From: Oscillospiraceae bacterium
Lineage (GTDB): Bacteria; Bacillota; Clostridia; Oscillospirales; Oscillospiraceae
Reading direction: 5' to 3'
Length of the DNA: 42,737 bases
Assembly (NCBI GenBank): GCA_017427645.1
Contig: JAFRSI010000076.1
Coordinates: 1 to 42,737 of the forward strand
A program made the position numbers and the translations under genes. Positions 23,689 to 31,710 of the stretch are shown here, piece after piece; position 1 is the stretch's first letter, and each line of letters starts with the position of its first letter. Below the pieces are notes generated by a model. The model was not told where the DNA came from, searched no databases, and was given only the letters and a program-made list of their open reading frames with translations.

Positions 23689-25128
23689 CTACCGGCTGCG
23701 GCGGATCACGGCCTTGTAGAAATCCACGGCGCCGGGCAGGCTGAAGGTGTCGATGTACTCGTTGAGCCCGTGCATCCCCTTCATCTGATCCGGCCCGTAG
23801 ACCACGGGGGAGAAGCGGATGCAGGCGTCGCAGATCTCCTGATAGAAGCGGGCGTCGGTGCCGCCCGTCATGACGTAGGGGCAGGGGGGGAGGCCGGGGA
23901 ACACCTCCTCGACAGCCGACACCACCAGCCGGTACGCGTCGCTGTGGATGGACACCGGCGGCAGGGCGTCGTAGGCATTGAGAACATCGACCTCCACGCC
24001 GTGCTTTTTCGCCATGGCGCGGACGGCCTCGTTGCTCGCCTCCATTCCCTGGTGGGGGATGTAGCGCAGGTTGACCGTGACGGTCGCCTTCTGGGGCATG
24101 ACGTTGGCGGCGTCGGAGCCGGACTGCATGGTGAAGGCCATGGTGGTCCGGAGCAGCGCGGCGGCCTGGGGGGAGACGGCGGGCAACAGGACCTTCAGCA
24201 GGGGCCGGAACAGCCACAGATTGCCGAACAGCAGCCTGTAGGCGAAGGGACCGTAGGGGGCGAGGGTCCGGAACATCGCCTCCACCTCCGGCTCAAAGGC
24301 GGAGCGCATGGGGCTGTGCTTTTCCGCGTCCCGGACAAAGGCCGCCAGGCGGGCGATGGGGGAGTTCTTCGGCGGATAGCTGGAGTGGCCGCCGCCGGAG
24401 CGGGCGGAGAGGAGCAGGTTGCCCTGGCCCTTCTCCAGGACGCCGATCATGGCGAAATGGCCCCTGACGCCCCCGATGGGCTCCCGGACGATGGCGCCGC
24501 CCTCGTCACAGACGAGGTAGGGCTTCACGCCCCGCCGCTTCAGCTCAGCCACCAGTTTGGGACAGCCGTCTCCTCCGGTCTCCTCCGTGCAGGAGGAGCT
24601 GAGGTACACGTCCTGTTCGGGCACGAAGCCCTCCGCCAGCAGCTCCTCCACGGCCTGGAAGAAGGCCATGACGGAGCACTTGGTGTCGGCGCTGCCCCGG
24701 CCCCAGATCCTGCCGTCCTCGATATCGCCGGAGAAGGGCCCGTGGAGCCACTCCCCCTCGGCGGGGACCACGTCCTGGTGGCTCATGAGGACGACGGGGC
24801 GTTCGCTGCTCTTTCCCTTCCAGAAGAAGAGCAGGTTGCCGTCGATCTCCGTCTTCTCCAGAGTGCCGTGCACCAGGGGGAAGAGGGCCTCCAGCCGGGC
24901 GTGGAAGGCCAGGAACTTCTCCCGCTGGTCCTCGCCAGGGCGGGAGACCGTCTCGCAGCGCACCATGCGGGAGAGCTTCTGGGAATAGAGCGCCTCGCGC
25001 TCCGGCTCACGCTTCGGCGTCCAGTCCGAGCGCTTCAGGCCGGCCAGCACCGTCCTGACCAGGGCGGCCAGGACCAGGAGGATCAGCAGCCCCAGCAGGC
25101 ACAGGACGATCCAGAGCAGCGTTCTCAT
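23689..25128 (-). CDS. M20 family metallopeptidase, membrane-anchored
   Basis: A 479-aa zinc peptidase or amidohydrolase of the M20/M25/M40 group, close in layout to carboxypeptidase S and PM20D1-type enzymes. A single N-terminal helix (WIVLCLLGLLILLVLAALV) anchors it. Metal and catalytic motifs are in order: LMSHQDVVP (His, Asp), WGRGSADTKCSV (Asp), CTEETGGDG (Glu pair) and a closing GMHGLNEYI (His). The dimerisation or lid domain lies between. Substrates are usually N-acyl amino acids or short peptides. The start overlaps the stop of the upstream membrane protein by four bases, so it is coupled to the two membrane proteins, which may move its substrate or product. Confidence 0.88.
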   Translation of the reverse strand: MRTLLWIVLCLLGLLILLVLAALVRTVLAGLKRSDWTPKREPEREALYSQKLSRMVRCETVSRPGEDQREKFLAFHARLEALFPLVHGTLEKTEIDGNLLFFWKGKSSERPVVLMSHQDVVPAEGEWLHGPFSGDIEDGRIWGRGSADTKCSVMAFFQAVEELLAEGFVPEQDVYLSSSCTEETGGDGCPKLVAELKRRGVKPYLVCDEGGAIVREPIGGVRGHFAMIGVLEKGQGNLLLSARSGGGHSSYPPKNSPIARLAAFVRDAEKHSPMRSAFEPEVEAMFRTLAPYGPFAYRLLFGNLWLFRPLLKVLLPAVSPQAAALLRTTMAFTMQSGSDAANVMPQKATVTVNLRYIPHQGMEASNEAVRAMAKKHGVEVDVLNAYDALPPVSIHSDAYRLVVSAVEEVFPGLPPCPYVMTGGTDARFYQEICDACIRFSPVVYGPDQMKGMHGLNEYIDTFSLPGAVDFYKAVIRRSR

Positions 25129-25829
25129 GGCGACACCTCCGTTCCGTCCGTCCGGCGGTCCCTGCGGTAGAAGAGGTAGGCCAGGCCGATGGCGATGGCG
25201 CCGCTGGGGATGATCATGAAACTGGTGGAGCCGGTAAGGGAGGGCACCAGGATGAACAGCAGCGACATGACCAGGAGCGGGAGGGCGGCGATCCGGAGAT
25301 TGCCGCGGAAATACCTGCAGGCCATGGCGCCGAAGAGCGCGGGCACCACGTTGTCAAAGGCGGGCTGCAGGGCGGGGGACTGGAGCAGCGGCTGCAGCGG
25401 GATCAGCAGTATGACGCCCAGCGCCAGCACCACGATGGTCACCAGAGAGGAGGTCGCGATGGACAGGGTGGAGATGATCTCGTTCTCGGCCGTGCCGGAT
25501 CTGGCGCCCACCATGTCCCGGGCGTTGACGGCGCAGGGGATCTTCATGTTGATGAGGTTGCCGGTGATAAAAGCCAGGTAGGTGCCGCCGGCGCCCAGCA
25601 TGGGCACGTAGATCAGGTACTCGGCCACACAGCTGACGAAATACACGACGCCGATGCTCATGAAGCCCCGGGCAAAGGCGGCCAGGTCCGGCATGGCCCC
25701 CAGATAGGCGCCCATGACGAAGGGCGCGCCCAGCAGCATGGCCAGCGTCAGGACAACGGCCAGACGGCCCAGGCGGTGGGTGGTGCGGAGGTACTTTTCG
25801 TACTGTTCGCGGCGGATCTCTTCGTTCAT
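25125..25829 (-). CDS. Multi-pass membrane protein of the M20 operon
   Basis: A 234-aa protein with about six hydrophobic helices and charged ends. The start is the ATG at 25829 (MNEEIRREQYEKY), eight bases after AGGAGG; the longer GTG start lies too near the ribosome site. A conserved-looking loop LITGN-like AFITGNLINMKIPCAVNARD and EIISTLSIATSSLV follow helix 3. I recognise it only as the usual companion of a DUF5058 protein and an M20 peptidase; this trio suggests a two-component transporter for peptides or acyl-amino acids with the enzyme alongside. The function is inferred only from the neighbourhood. Confidence 0.7.
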   Translation of the reverse strand: MNEEIRREQYEKYLRTTHRLGRLAVVLTLAMLLGAPFVMGAYLGAMPDLAAFARGFMSIGVVYFVSCVAEYLIYVPMLGAGGTYLAFITGNLINMKIPCAVNARDMVGARSGTAENEIISTLSIATSSLVTIVVLALGVILLIPLQPLLQSPALQPAFDNVVPALFGAMACRYFRGNLRIAALPLLVMSLLFILVPSLTGSTSFMIIPSGAIAIGLAYLFYRRDRRTDGTEVSP

Positions 25830-25842
25830 TTCCCACACCTCC

Positions 25843-26616
25843 TTACGCGAGCTTCCCGAGGAAGATGGCGGCCGTCATGGCGATGAGCATGCTCCCCGCG
25901 ATGGAGAAGCTGTCGATCCAGGCGGCGTCGTATCTTTCACGCAGCCGGATGAACAGGCCCATCGCCGCCGCCCCCACCAGGGCCACGGCCAGGGGCAGGA
26001 AGCTGCCGGCGAACCGGAACAGCCCGCCGCCCGAGACCAGGGTGCCGACATAGCTGCCCAGATACGCGGAGACGAGGCCGATGAACATGGCGGTCATGGC
26101 CCGGTCGCCGAAACCGGCCAGGGACAGGCCCTTTCCGTCCTTTTTCTTCTTCGGGGCGGGACGGCTCAGACGGTCCGTGTAGCGCCTGCAGGTGAACAGG
26201 GAGAATACCATGCCCCACATGATGCACACGCTCATCAGCAGCGCGATGGTGGTAAAGGCCTCCGCCGTCATCTGGGAGGCGGACAGGCCGCCCACCCCCA
26301 CCGCCTCGGCGGCGGCTTCGGCCACCTGGGTCTCATAGTGCAGCGCACCGATGACCGACAGGCGGAGCCAGGGCCACGGCGTGCCCAGACTGCCGGAGAG
26401 AGCAATGACGCCCAGCAGGATGCCGACGCTGGGCAGCACGGCAAAGGTGGCGCTGGCCACGATGGTGCGCTTCATCCTGGTCACGTCCATGCCGATGGCC
26501 TTCCCCGCGCGGTAGGCCCGCACGGCGAAGATCACGCACAGGAGCGCGACGAAAACGACGATGACCGCGCAGATCAGATAGATGAAGGGACTGTTCAGCC
26601 GGGAGAGGATGTTCAT
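25843..26616 (-). CDS. DUF5058 family membrane protein
   Basis: A 257-aa integral membrane protein with about six helices. The first is near residues 12-32, a paired charge motif (FAVRAYRAGKAIGMDVTRMK) follows it, and there is a basic loop PAPKKKKDGKGLSLAGFG in the middle. The length and pattern, and the pairing with a second membrane protein and an M20 peptidase, match DUF5058. No transport reaction has been assigned to the family. AAGGAGG precedes the ATG, and a strong promoter lies 31 bases further upstream. It is the first of three genes with tight spacing. Confidence 0.72.
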   Translation of the reverse strand: MNILSRLNSPFIYLICAVIVVFVALLCVIFAVRAYRAGKAIGMDVTRMKRTIVASATFAVLPSVGILLGVIALSGSLGTPWPWLRLSVIGALHYETQVAEAAAEAVGVGGLSASQMTAEAFTTIALLMSVCIMWGMVFSLFTCRRYTDRLSRPAPKKKKDGKGLSLAGFGDRAMTAMFIGLVSAYLGSYVGTLVSGGGLFRFAGSFLPLAVALVGAAAMGLFIRLRERYDAAWIDSFSIAGSMLIAMTAAIFLGKLA

Positions 26617-26646
26617 CCGATCGCCTCCTTCAGATTAGTGTAATAA

Positions 26647-26675
26647 ATTATATGCCATATCGGCGCTTTTTTCAA
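26647..26675 (-). promoter_or_regulatory. Promoter of the M20/DUF5058 operon
   Basis: On the minus strand TTGAAA (26670-26675 complement) and TATAAT (26647-26652 complement) are 17 bases apart, just upstream of the DUF5058 gene. Confidence 0.8.
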
Positions 26676-26832
26676 CGATAAAGATGCGGTTCTGCCGCGA
26701 TCGGGGGCGGAAAAGACCCCGGGGCCGGTACAGGCTGCCGGCCGCCCCGTCCCGTGCCGGAGGCCGGAGCGCATGATACATTTCACGGTAGGGCGGATCG
26801 TAAATTGCCGGAAAAGATATTCCGTTCCGCTA

Positions 26833-26861
26833 TGGAAAAATCCCCGGATCTTTAGTATACT
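26833..26861 (+). promoter_or_regulatory. Candidate promoter of the DUF4256 gene
   Basis: TGGAAA (26833-26838) and TATACT (26856-26861) are 17 bases apart. The remaining leader to 27022 is 160 bases and shows no gene with a ribosome site. The -35 box is weak. Confidence 0.5.
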
Positions 26862-27021
26862 GAAAATGCGGTCCGTCCCGGGACGGAAAACCGCCGTTCA
26901 GACGATCTCTGCGGCAGCGGCGTGCATGCGGGCTTCTGATTCGCGCCGCTGTCCCGGAGCGCGCGGAGACGGCGGTGCCGCCGGCAGGGAGACAGACGGA
27001 TCGGGATATACGGAGGTCAAC

Positions 27022-27543
27022 ATGATTGAAGTGCTGAAAGCGCGGTTCCATGATCATATGGAGCGGCATACGGAGCTGAACTGGTCAGACGTTGAGCGCA
27101 TTCTGCTTGACAACCCGGGCGCGGCAGAGGTCTTGCGGCGGATGGAGGAAAGCGGCGGCGAACCGGATACCATCGGATCTGATCCGGAAACAGGCAGGCT
27201 CATCTTCTGCGACTGCGCGAAGGAGTCTCCGTCCGGACGCAGAAGTCTGTGCTATGACGATGACGCCCTGAAGAAGCGCAAGAATAATCCGCCCGCCGGA
27301 AGCGCCGACGGAAAAGCGCGGGAGATCGGCATTCTGCTGCTGACGGAGGAGCTGTATCACAGACTGCAGAGCCTGGGTGAATTCGATCTGAAGACGTCTT
27401 CGTGGATCAGGACGCCGGATGACGTCAGACGGTCAGGCGGGGCCCTGTTCTGCGAACGCCGCTACGGAAAGATATTCACCTTCCATAACGGGGCGGATTC
27501 CTACTATTCGACGCGCGGTTTCAGAGGATATATCCTTGTGTAG
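27022..27543 (+). CDS. DUF4256 family protein
   Basis: A 173-aa soluble protein. LKARFHDHMERHTELNWSDV, ESGGEPDTIG, FCDCAKESPSGRRSLCYDDD, LLTEELYHRLQSLGEFDLKT and ALFCERRYGKIFTFHNGADS are the successive conserved blocks of DUF4256, a bacterial family of unknown function. The ATG at 27022 follows GGAGG at five bases; the longer open frame from 26773 would include the promoter and is not used. Length fits the family. No neighbour gives a clue to its role. Confidence 0.88.
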   Translation: MIEVLKARFHDHMERHTELNWSDVERILLDNPGAAEVLRRMEESGGEPDTIGSDPETGRLIFCDCAKESPSGRRSLCYDDDALKKRKNNPPAGSADGKAREIGILLLTEELYHRLQSLGEFDLKTSSWIRTPDDVRRSGGALFCERRYGKIFTFHNGADSYYSTRGFRGYILV

Positions 27544-27643
27544 AGTCCGGCTTATAGCGTATATGAAGGAAGCGGTGCACTGCCTGCGTGGTACGGTTGA
27601 CCGGACCGCGGCGCAGCCACTGACGGAAGGAGAGGGATAAGGA

Positions 27644-28186
27644 ATGATCGAGATCACGTTTCCCAGTGTACTGATTCTGATCACGGCGGCCTGGCTTCTG
27701 GTCAGAACCGCCGCCGCTGTCAGAAACCGTAAAGTGAACTGGCGGCAGGAGGCGAAGCTGCTCACCGTCTACTGCTGCATCGCCGTCATCGCCCGCCTCG
27801 TGTATTTCCCGTGGCACCTGGAAAACGGCCGGATCGGAACGCTGGTGTTCGACCCGGAGAGGATACGGCCCCTCTGGATCAACGCGGTCCCCTTCGTCCG
27901 CCTGTTTGACAGGTACGAGGGCTGGCAGCGGAACCTGTTCGGGAATATCGCGATGTTCATTCCGGTCGGTCTGGTGTGGCCGTTCTGCTTTATGAAGCTG
28001 GACAGTATCGGAAAAACCGTGCTGGCGGGAGCTGCCTTTTCCCTGCTGATCGAGCTGTCGCAGCTGCTGTTCTATCAGAGAGGCACGGACATCGATGATC
28101 TGATCACCAACACGGCGGGCGCACTGATCGGGGCGGTCATCTATTTCCTGATCAGACGGCTGCTGCGGAGAAGAAAGACGGAATGA
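27644..28186 (+). CDS. VanZ family membrane protein
   Basis: A 180-aa protein with four or five membrane helices. The core NAVPFVRLF followed by NLFGNIAMFIPVGLVWPF and LIELSQLLFYQRGTDIDDLI with TNTAGALIG is the VanZ signature. Family members give low-level glycopeptide resistance in Enterococcus, but most are uncharacterised membrane proteins. There are no other van genes nearby, so resistance should not be inferred. AAGGAGAGGG precedes the ATG, about 100 bases after the DUF4256 gene. Confidence 0.88.
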   Translation: MIEITFPSVLILITAAWLLVRTAAAVRNRKVNWRQEAKLLTVYCCIAVIARLVYFPWHLENGRIGTLVFDPERIRPLWINAVPFVRLFDRYEGWQRNLFGNIAMFIPVGLVWPFCFMKLDSIGKTVLAGAAFSLLIELSQLLFYQRGTDIDDLITNTAGALIGAVIYFLIRRLLRRRKTE

Positions 28187-28358
28187 GTCCCGGATAACGG
28201 GCCGGAAGAGGAACAGGGACCCGGCCTGCCGGTCTGACCGGCATCATGAGAACGGAAGGCGGCGCGGCCGGCCTTCCGCGGAGATCCCGCGCTTTCGGGG
28301 ACGGCTCAGCCGTGTCCGGCGCGGGCGAAAGGAAAACTGACAACGGGAGGAAAAAATC

Positions 28359-29237
28359 GTGAAGAAACTGTTTGGCGGGCTGAATCTGACATGGCCCGGA
28401 ATCATCATCTTTGCCGTGATCTGCGGCGTGTATACGGGTATCGTGGCCATGATCCCGGCACTGAAGGACACGTCCTTCCAGGACATCTCCATCACGTTCG
28501 AGTGGTGGATCCTGTTCGCCATACTGATCATCGTCAACAGCAAGTCGCCGCTGGACTCGGCGCTGAAGGTGTTCGTCTTCTTCCTGGTGAGCCAGCCCCT
28601 GGTGTATCTGGTGCAGGTCCCCTTCAATCCGGACGGATTCGGCCTTTTCCGCTTCTATCCCGCCTGGTTCCGTTGGACGCTGCTGACGTTCCCCATGGCC
28701 TTCGTGGGTCATTACATGAAGAAGGACAAGTGGTGGGGGCTGTTGATCCTGGGGCCCATGCTGTGCTTCCTGGCGTATCACTACCTGACTTTCTTCGGCG
28801 AGGCGGTGCACTTTTTCCCCCAGCATCTGCTCAGCGCCGTCTTCTGCGCCGCGACCCTTATCATCTACCCTCTGTTTATCTTCAAGGATAAGAAGATCCG
28901 CACGGCGGGCCTTATCATCAGCATCGTTCTGATCCTGGCGGCCTCGGTATACGGCGTTCTGGACCAGCGCAGCCACAGCTATGATACCAGCCTGCTGGCC
29001 AGCGGCGGCGAGACCTGCGGTATGGAGTATGACGACACCTACAAGGTCTATCTGGAGGATGAGTCCTACGGCACGGTGCGGATCGGCTACGAGGAGCATA
29101 TCGAGTGCTACCTGGTATATGCCTCTTTTACCAAAACGGGCAAAACCGTGCTGGTGCTGGAGTCTCCCGACGGGGAGAAGACCTGTTACGACCTGACTAT
29201 TGAACGGTACAGCTACGACGTCCACCGACAAAACTGA
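28359..29237 (+). CDS. Membrane protein with C-terminal extracytoplasmic domain, family unknown
   Basis: A 292-aa protein with six or seven hydrophobic helices in the first ~205 residues (for example WPGIIIFAVICGVYTGIVA and GLIISIVLILAASVYGVL). A soluble C-terminal domain of about 85 residues follows (GMEYDDTYKVYLEDESYGTV to YDLTIERYSYDV) and looks like a small beta domain. The start is GTG at 28359 after GGGAGG. The last helix leads directly into the soluble domain, which would face outside if the N-terminus is inside and helix number is odd. I do not recognise the family. Confidence 0.7.
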   Translation: MKKLFGGLNLTWPGIIIFAVICGVYTGIVAMIPALKDTSFQDISITFEWWILFAILIIVNSKSPLDSALKVFVFFLVSQPLVYLVQVPFNPDGFGLFRFYPAWFRWTLLTFPMAFVGHYMKKDKWWGLLILGPMLCFLAYHYLTFFGEAVHFFPQHLLSAVFCAATLIIYPLFIFKDKKIRTAGLIISIVLILAASVYGVLDQRSHSYDTSLLASGGETCGMEYDDTYKVYLEDESYGTVRIGYEEHIECYLVYASFTKTGKTVLVLESPDGEKTCYDLTIERYSYDVHRQN

Positions 29238-29297
29238 GTTGCGCGGCAGCGGTAATATATTATGTATACTAAAGTGTCACCGAAAGGGAGGATACCG

Positions 29298-30491
29298 ATG
29301 AAGTACAGGAAAGACAAATACGGCAGAGAGCTCTCCGCGCTGGGCTTCGGATGTATGCGCTTTACCCGTAAGGGTGGCGGCATCGACATCGACAAGGCGG
29401 AGAGGGAGGTGCTGGCAGCTGTCGAGGCCGGCGTCAACTACTTTGACACCGCCTATATCTACCCCGGCAGCGAGGCGGCCATAGGCGAGATCTTCGCGCG
29501 GAACGGCCTGCGGGACAGGATCCACATCGCCACCAAGCTGCCCCAGTATCTGATCCGCAGCAACGCCGCCCTGGAGAAGTATTTCCGGGAGGAGCTGTCC
29601 CGGCTGCGCACGGACTACGTGGATTACTACCTGATGCACCATCTGACCGACGTGGCCATGTGGGAGAAGCTGAAGGCCGTGGGCGTCCTGGAGTGGATCG
29701 CGGAGAAGAAGCGCTCCGGCACCATCCGCAATATCGGCTTTTCCTACCACGGCAACACGGAGAATTTCCTGCGGATCCTGGCGGATTACGACTGGGATTT
29801 CTGTCAGATCCAGTACAACTACCTGGACGAGGTATCCCAGGCCGGCGCCGAGGGGCTCCGGGCCGCGGAAGCCCGGGGGATCCCGGTGGTCATCATGGAG
29901 CCCCTGCGGGGCGGCAAGCTGGTCAACATGCTGCCGGAGAAGGCCCAGAAAGCCATGGCGGACAGCCCCAGGGGCTGGTCGCCGGCGGAGTGGGGTCTCC
30001 GGTGGCTCTACAACCAGACGGGCGTCACCGTGGTCCTCTCCGGCATGAACTCCCTGGCCATGGTGGAGGAGAACTGCCGCATCGCCTCGGAGGCGACGGC
30101 GGGCGAGCTGACGGAGGCGGACTTTGCCGTTCTGGAGAAAGTCAAGGAGAGCATCCGCGCCCGGGAGAAGGTGGGCTGCACCGGCTGCCGCTACTGCATG
30201 CCCTGCCCGAAGGGCGTGGACATCCCGGGCACCTTCAGCTGCTACAACACCATGTATATCGAGTCCAGGGGCGCCGGGCGGAAGCAGTATATCCAAACGG
30301 TGGGCCTGACGAAGGAGCCGGCCTTTGCCTCCCAGTGCGTGGAGTGCGGCAAGTGCGAGCAGCACTGTCCCCAGAACATCCCCATCCGGCAGAAGCTGAA
30401 GGAGGCCGACAGGGCCCTGCGCCCGCTGCCCTACCGGGTGGCGATCCAGGTAGCCCGGAAGTTCATGTACCGTAAGCCGGCAAAATCCTGA
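29298..30491 (+). CDS. Aldo/keto reductase with C-terminal 4Fe-4S binding domain
   Basis: A 397-aa oxidoreductase. The TIM barrel (1-~285) has the catalytic tetrad: Asp50 and Tyr55 (FDTAYIYPGSE), Lys80 (IATKLPQY) and His114 (YLMHHLTD). The C-terminal part adds two cysteine sets, CTGCRYCMPCPKGVDIP and CVECGKCEQHCPQNIPI, typical of the Fe-S aldo/keto reductases of anaerobes. The Fe-S domain suggests coupling to ferredoxin-type electron flow. The substrate is unknown. The ATG at 29298 follows AAGGGAGG; the upstream ATG at 29262 lacks a site. Confidence 0.93.
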   Translation: MKYRKDKYGRELSALGFGCMRFTRKGGGIDIDKAEREVLAAVEAGVNYFDTAYIYPGSEAAIGEIFARNGLRDRIHIATKLPQYLIRSNAALEKYFREELSRLRTDYVDYYLMHHLTDVAMWEKLKAVGVLEWIAEKKRSGTIRNIGFSYHGNTENFLRILADYDWDFCQIQYNYLDEVSQAGAEGLRAAEARGIPVVIMEPLRGGKLVNMLPEKAQKAMADSPRGWSPAEWGLRWLYNQTGVTVVLSGMNSLAMVEENCRIASEATAGELTEADFAVLEKVKESIRAREKVGCTGCRYCMPCPKGVDIPGTFSCYNTMYIESRGAGRKQYIQTVGLTKEPAFASQCVECGKCEQHCPQNIPIRQKLKEADRALRPLPYRVAIQVARKFMYRKPAKS

Positions 30492-30544
30492 GGGAGAGCC
30501 GGGGAACGCGCAGGGTGAGACCCTGCGAAGAGAGCAAGTGAGAT

Positions 30545-30745
30545 ATGATGAGAAAATGAGAGGTACTCGCCGTCCATATCGCGGTCCTGCTGTTCGGACC
30601 GGCCGGACTGTTTGCCAAATAGATCCGTCTCCCGGCGATCTGCATCACGTTCGGGCGGGTACTGTTTTCATCCGCGGCCCTGGGGGCATATCTGCTGATC
30701 CGGCGGAAGAGCTTCCGGACGGCGGGGGAGCTGACGCGACAGAAA
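30545..30745 (+). pseudogene. Remnant of a DMT/EamA-family transporter
   Basis: Frame 2 reads MMRK-stop-EVLAVHIAVLLFGPAGLFAK-stop-IRLPAICITFGRVLFSS and then AALGAYLLIRRKSFRTAGEL. This is the N-terminal ~65 residues (first two helices) of a drug/metabolite transporter. Both stops (TGA at 30557-30559 and TAG at 30620-30622) fall where such proteins commonly carry Trp, so single G-to-A changes of TGG explain them. The remainder of the transporter (about 230 residues) is missing. The next gene starts at 30778. Confidence 0.7.
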
Positions 30746-30777
30746 AGAGGTCGCGGCGGACAGGGGGGATTGCGGAC

Positions 30778-31596
30778 ATGCTGTGGAATGCAAAGAACGG
30801 ACAGATCTCCGTGGGAGATTCGGAGATGAGCTATGTCTCCTTCGGACGGGGAGAGAAGGCGTTTGTCATACTCCCCGGATTGTCTGACGGGCTGACGACT
30901 GTAAAGGGAAAGGCTTTGCTGCTGGCAAAGCCGTACAGCCGGTTTCTTGACCGGTATACGGTGTACATGTTCAGCAGAAAAGACCGGCTGCCGGCGGAGT
31001 ACACCATCCGGCAGATGGCGGCGGACCAGGCGGAGGCCTTGAGACAACTGGGCCTGCGGGGTGCGTCCGTCATGGGCGTTTCCCAGGGCGGCATGATCGC
31101 CCAGTATCTGGCGATCGATCGCCCGGAGACAACGGACAGGCTGGTCATAGCCGTCAGCGCGCCCCGGGCGAATGAGACGATCCGGGCCTGTATCGCCAGA
31201 TGGATCGCGTATGCCGAACAGGGAGATCACAGGCAGCTGATGATCGATTCGGCGGAGATGAGCTATTCCCGGCAGTATCTGAAGAAGTACCGGAAGTTGT
31301 ACCCGCTGCTGGGGCATGTGGGCAGGCCGGCGGACTACGGCAGATTTCTGAGCAATGCCCGCGCGATCCTCTCCTTTGACGCATGTGACCAACTGGGGAA
31401 GATCGCCTGCCCCACGCTCATCATCGGCGGCGCAGACGACAGGATCGTGGGAATCGATGCCTCCCTTGAGATGAAGGAACGGATCGCCGGCAGCGGGCTG
31501 TACGTCTATCCGGGACTGGGACACGCGGCGTACGAGGAGGCCGCGGAGGACTTCAACGGCCGGGTCTTCCGGTTTCTGGAGACCGGGCAGCTTTAG
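30778..31596 (+). CDS. Alpha/beta hydrolase
   Basis: A 272-aa alpha/beta hydrolase fold protein. The nucleophile elbow is GVSQGG with Ser102, the acid lies in IIGGADDRIVGID, and the base His is in YPGLGHAAYEE, in the canonical order. The oxyanion loop is ILPGLSDGL. A cap region sits between residues ~125 and 205. It is probably an esterase or C-C hydrolase; the substrate cannot be assigned. The start at 30778 follows an AGGGGGGAT ribosome site; the longer frame overlaps the transporter remnant and is not used. Confidence 0.88.
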   Translation: MLWNAKNGQISVGDSEMSYVSFGRGEKAFVILPGLSDGLTTVKGKALLLAKPYSRFLDRYTVYMFSRKDRLPAEYTIRQMAADQAEALRQLGLRGASVMGVSQGGMIAQYLAIDRPETTDRLVIAVSAPRANETIRACIARWIAYAEQGDHRQLMIDSAEMSYSRQYLKKYRKLYPLLGHVGRPADYGRFLSNARAILSFDACDQLGKIACPTLIIGGADDRIVGIDASLEMKERIAGSGLYVYPGLGHAAYEEAAEDFNGRVFRFLETGQL

Positions 31597-31608
31597 TGTA
31601 TGAGAGAA

Positions 31609-31640
31609 AAGGACCCCTGTCGGCAATGACGAGGGTCCTT
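31609..31640 (+). terminator. Terminator-like hairpin
   Basis: AAGGACCC (31609-31616) pairs with GGGTCCTT (31633-31640) over a 16-base loop. It lies just after the hydrolase stop, but no long T-run follows. Confidence 0.5.
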
Positions 31641-31710
31641 CCCATATGGATATATATCAGGAGCGGAAAATCCTCATACGGAGAAAACCGCGGAGAAAGA
31701 GAGGCAGCCT

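Noticed and set aside
27644-28186. Glycopeptide resistance locus
   Set aside because: A lone VanZ-family gene without vanA, vanH, vanX or regulators is common in Clostridia and does not indicate resistance.
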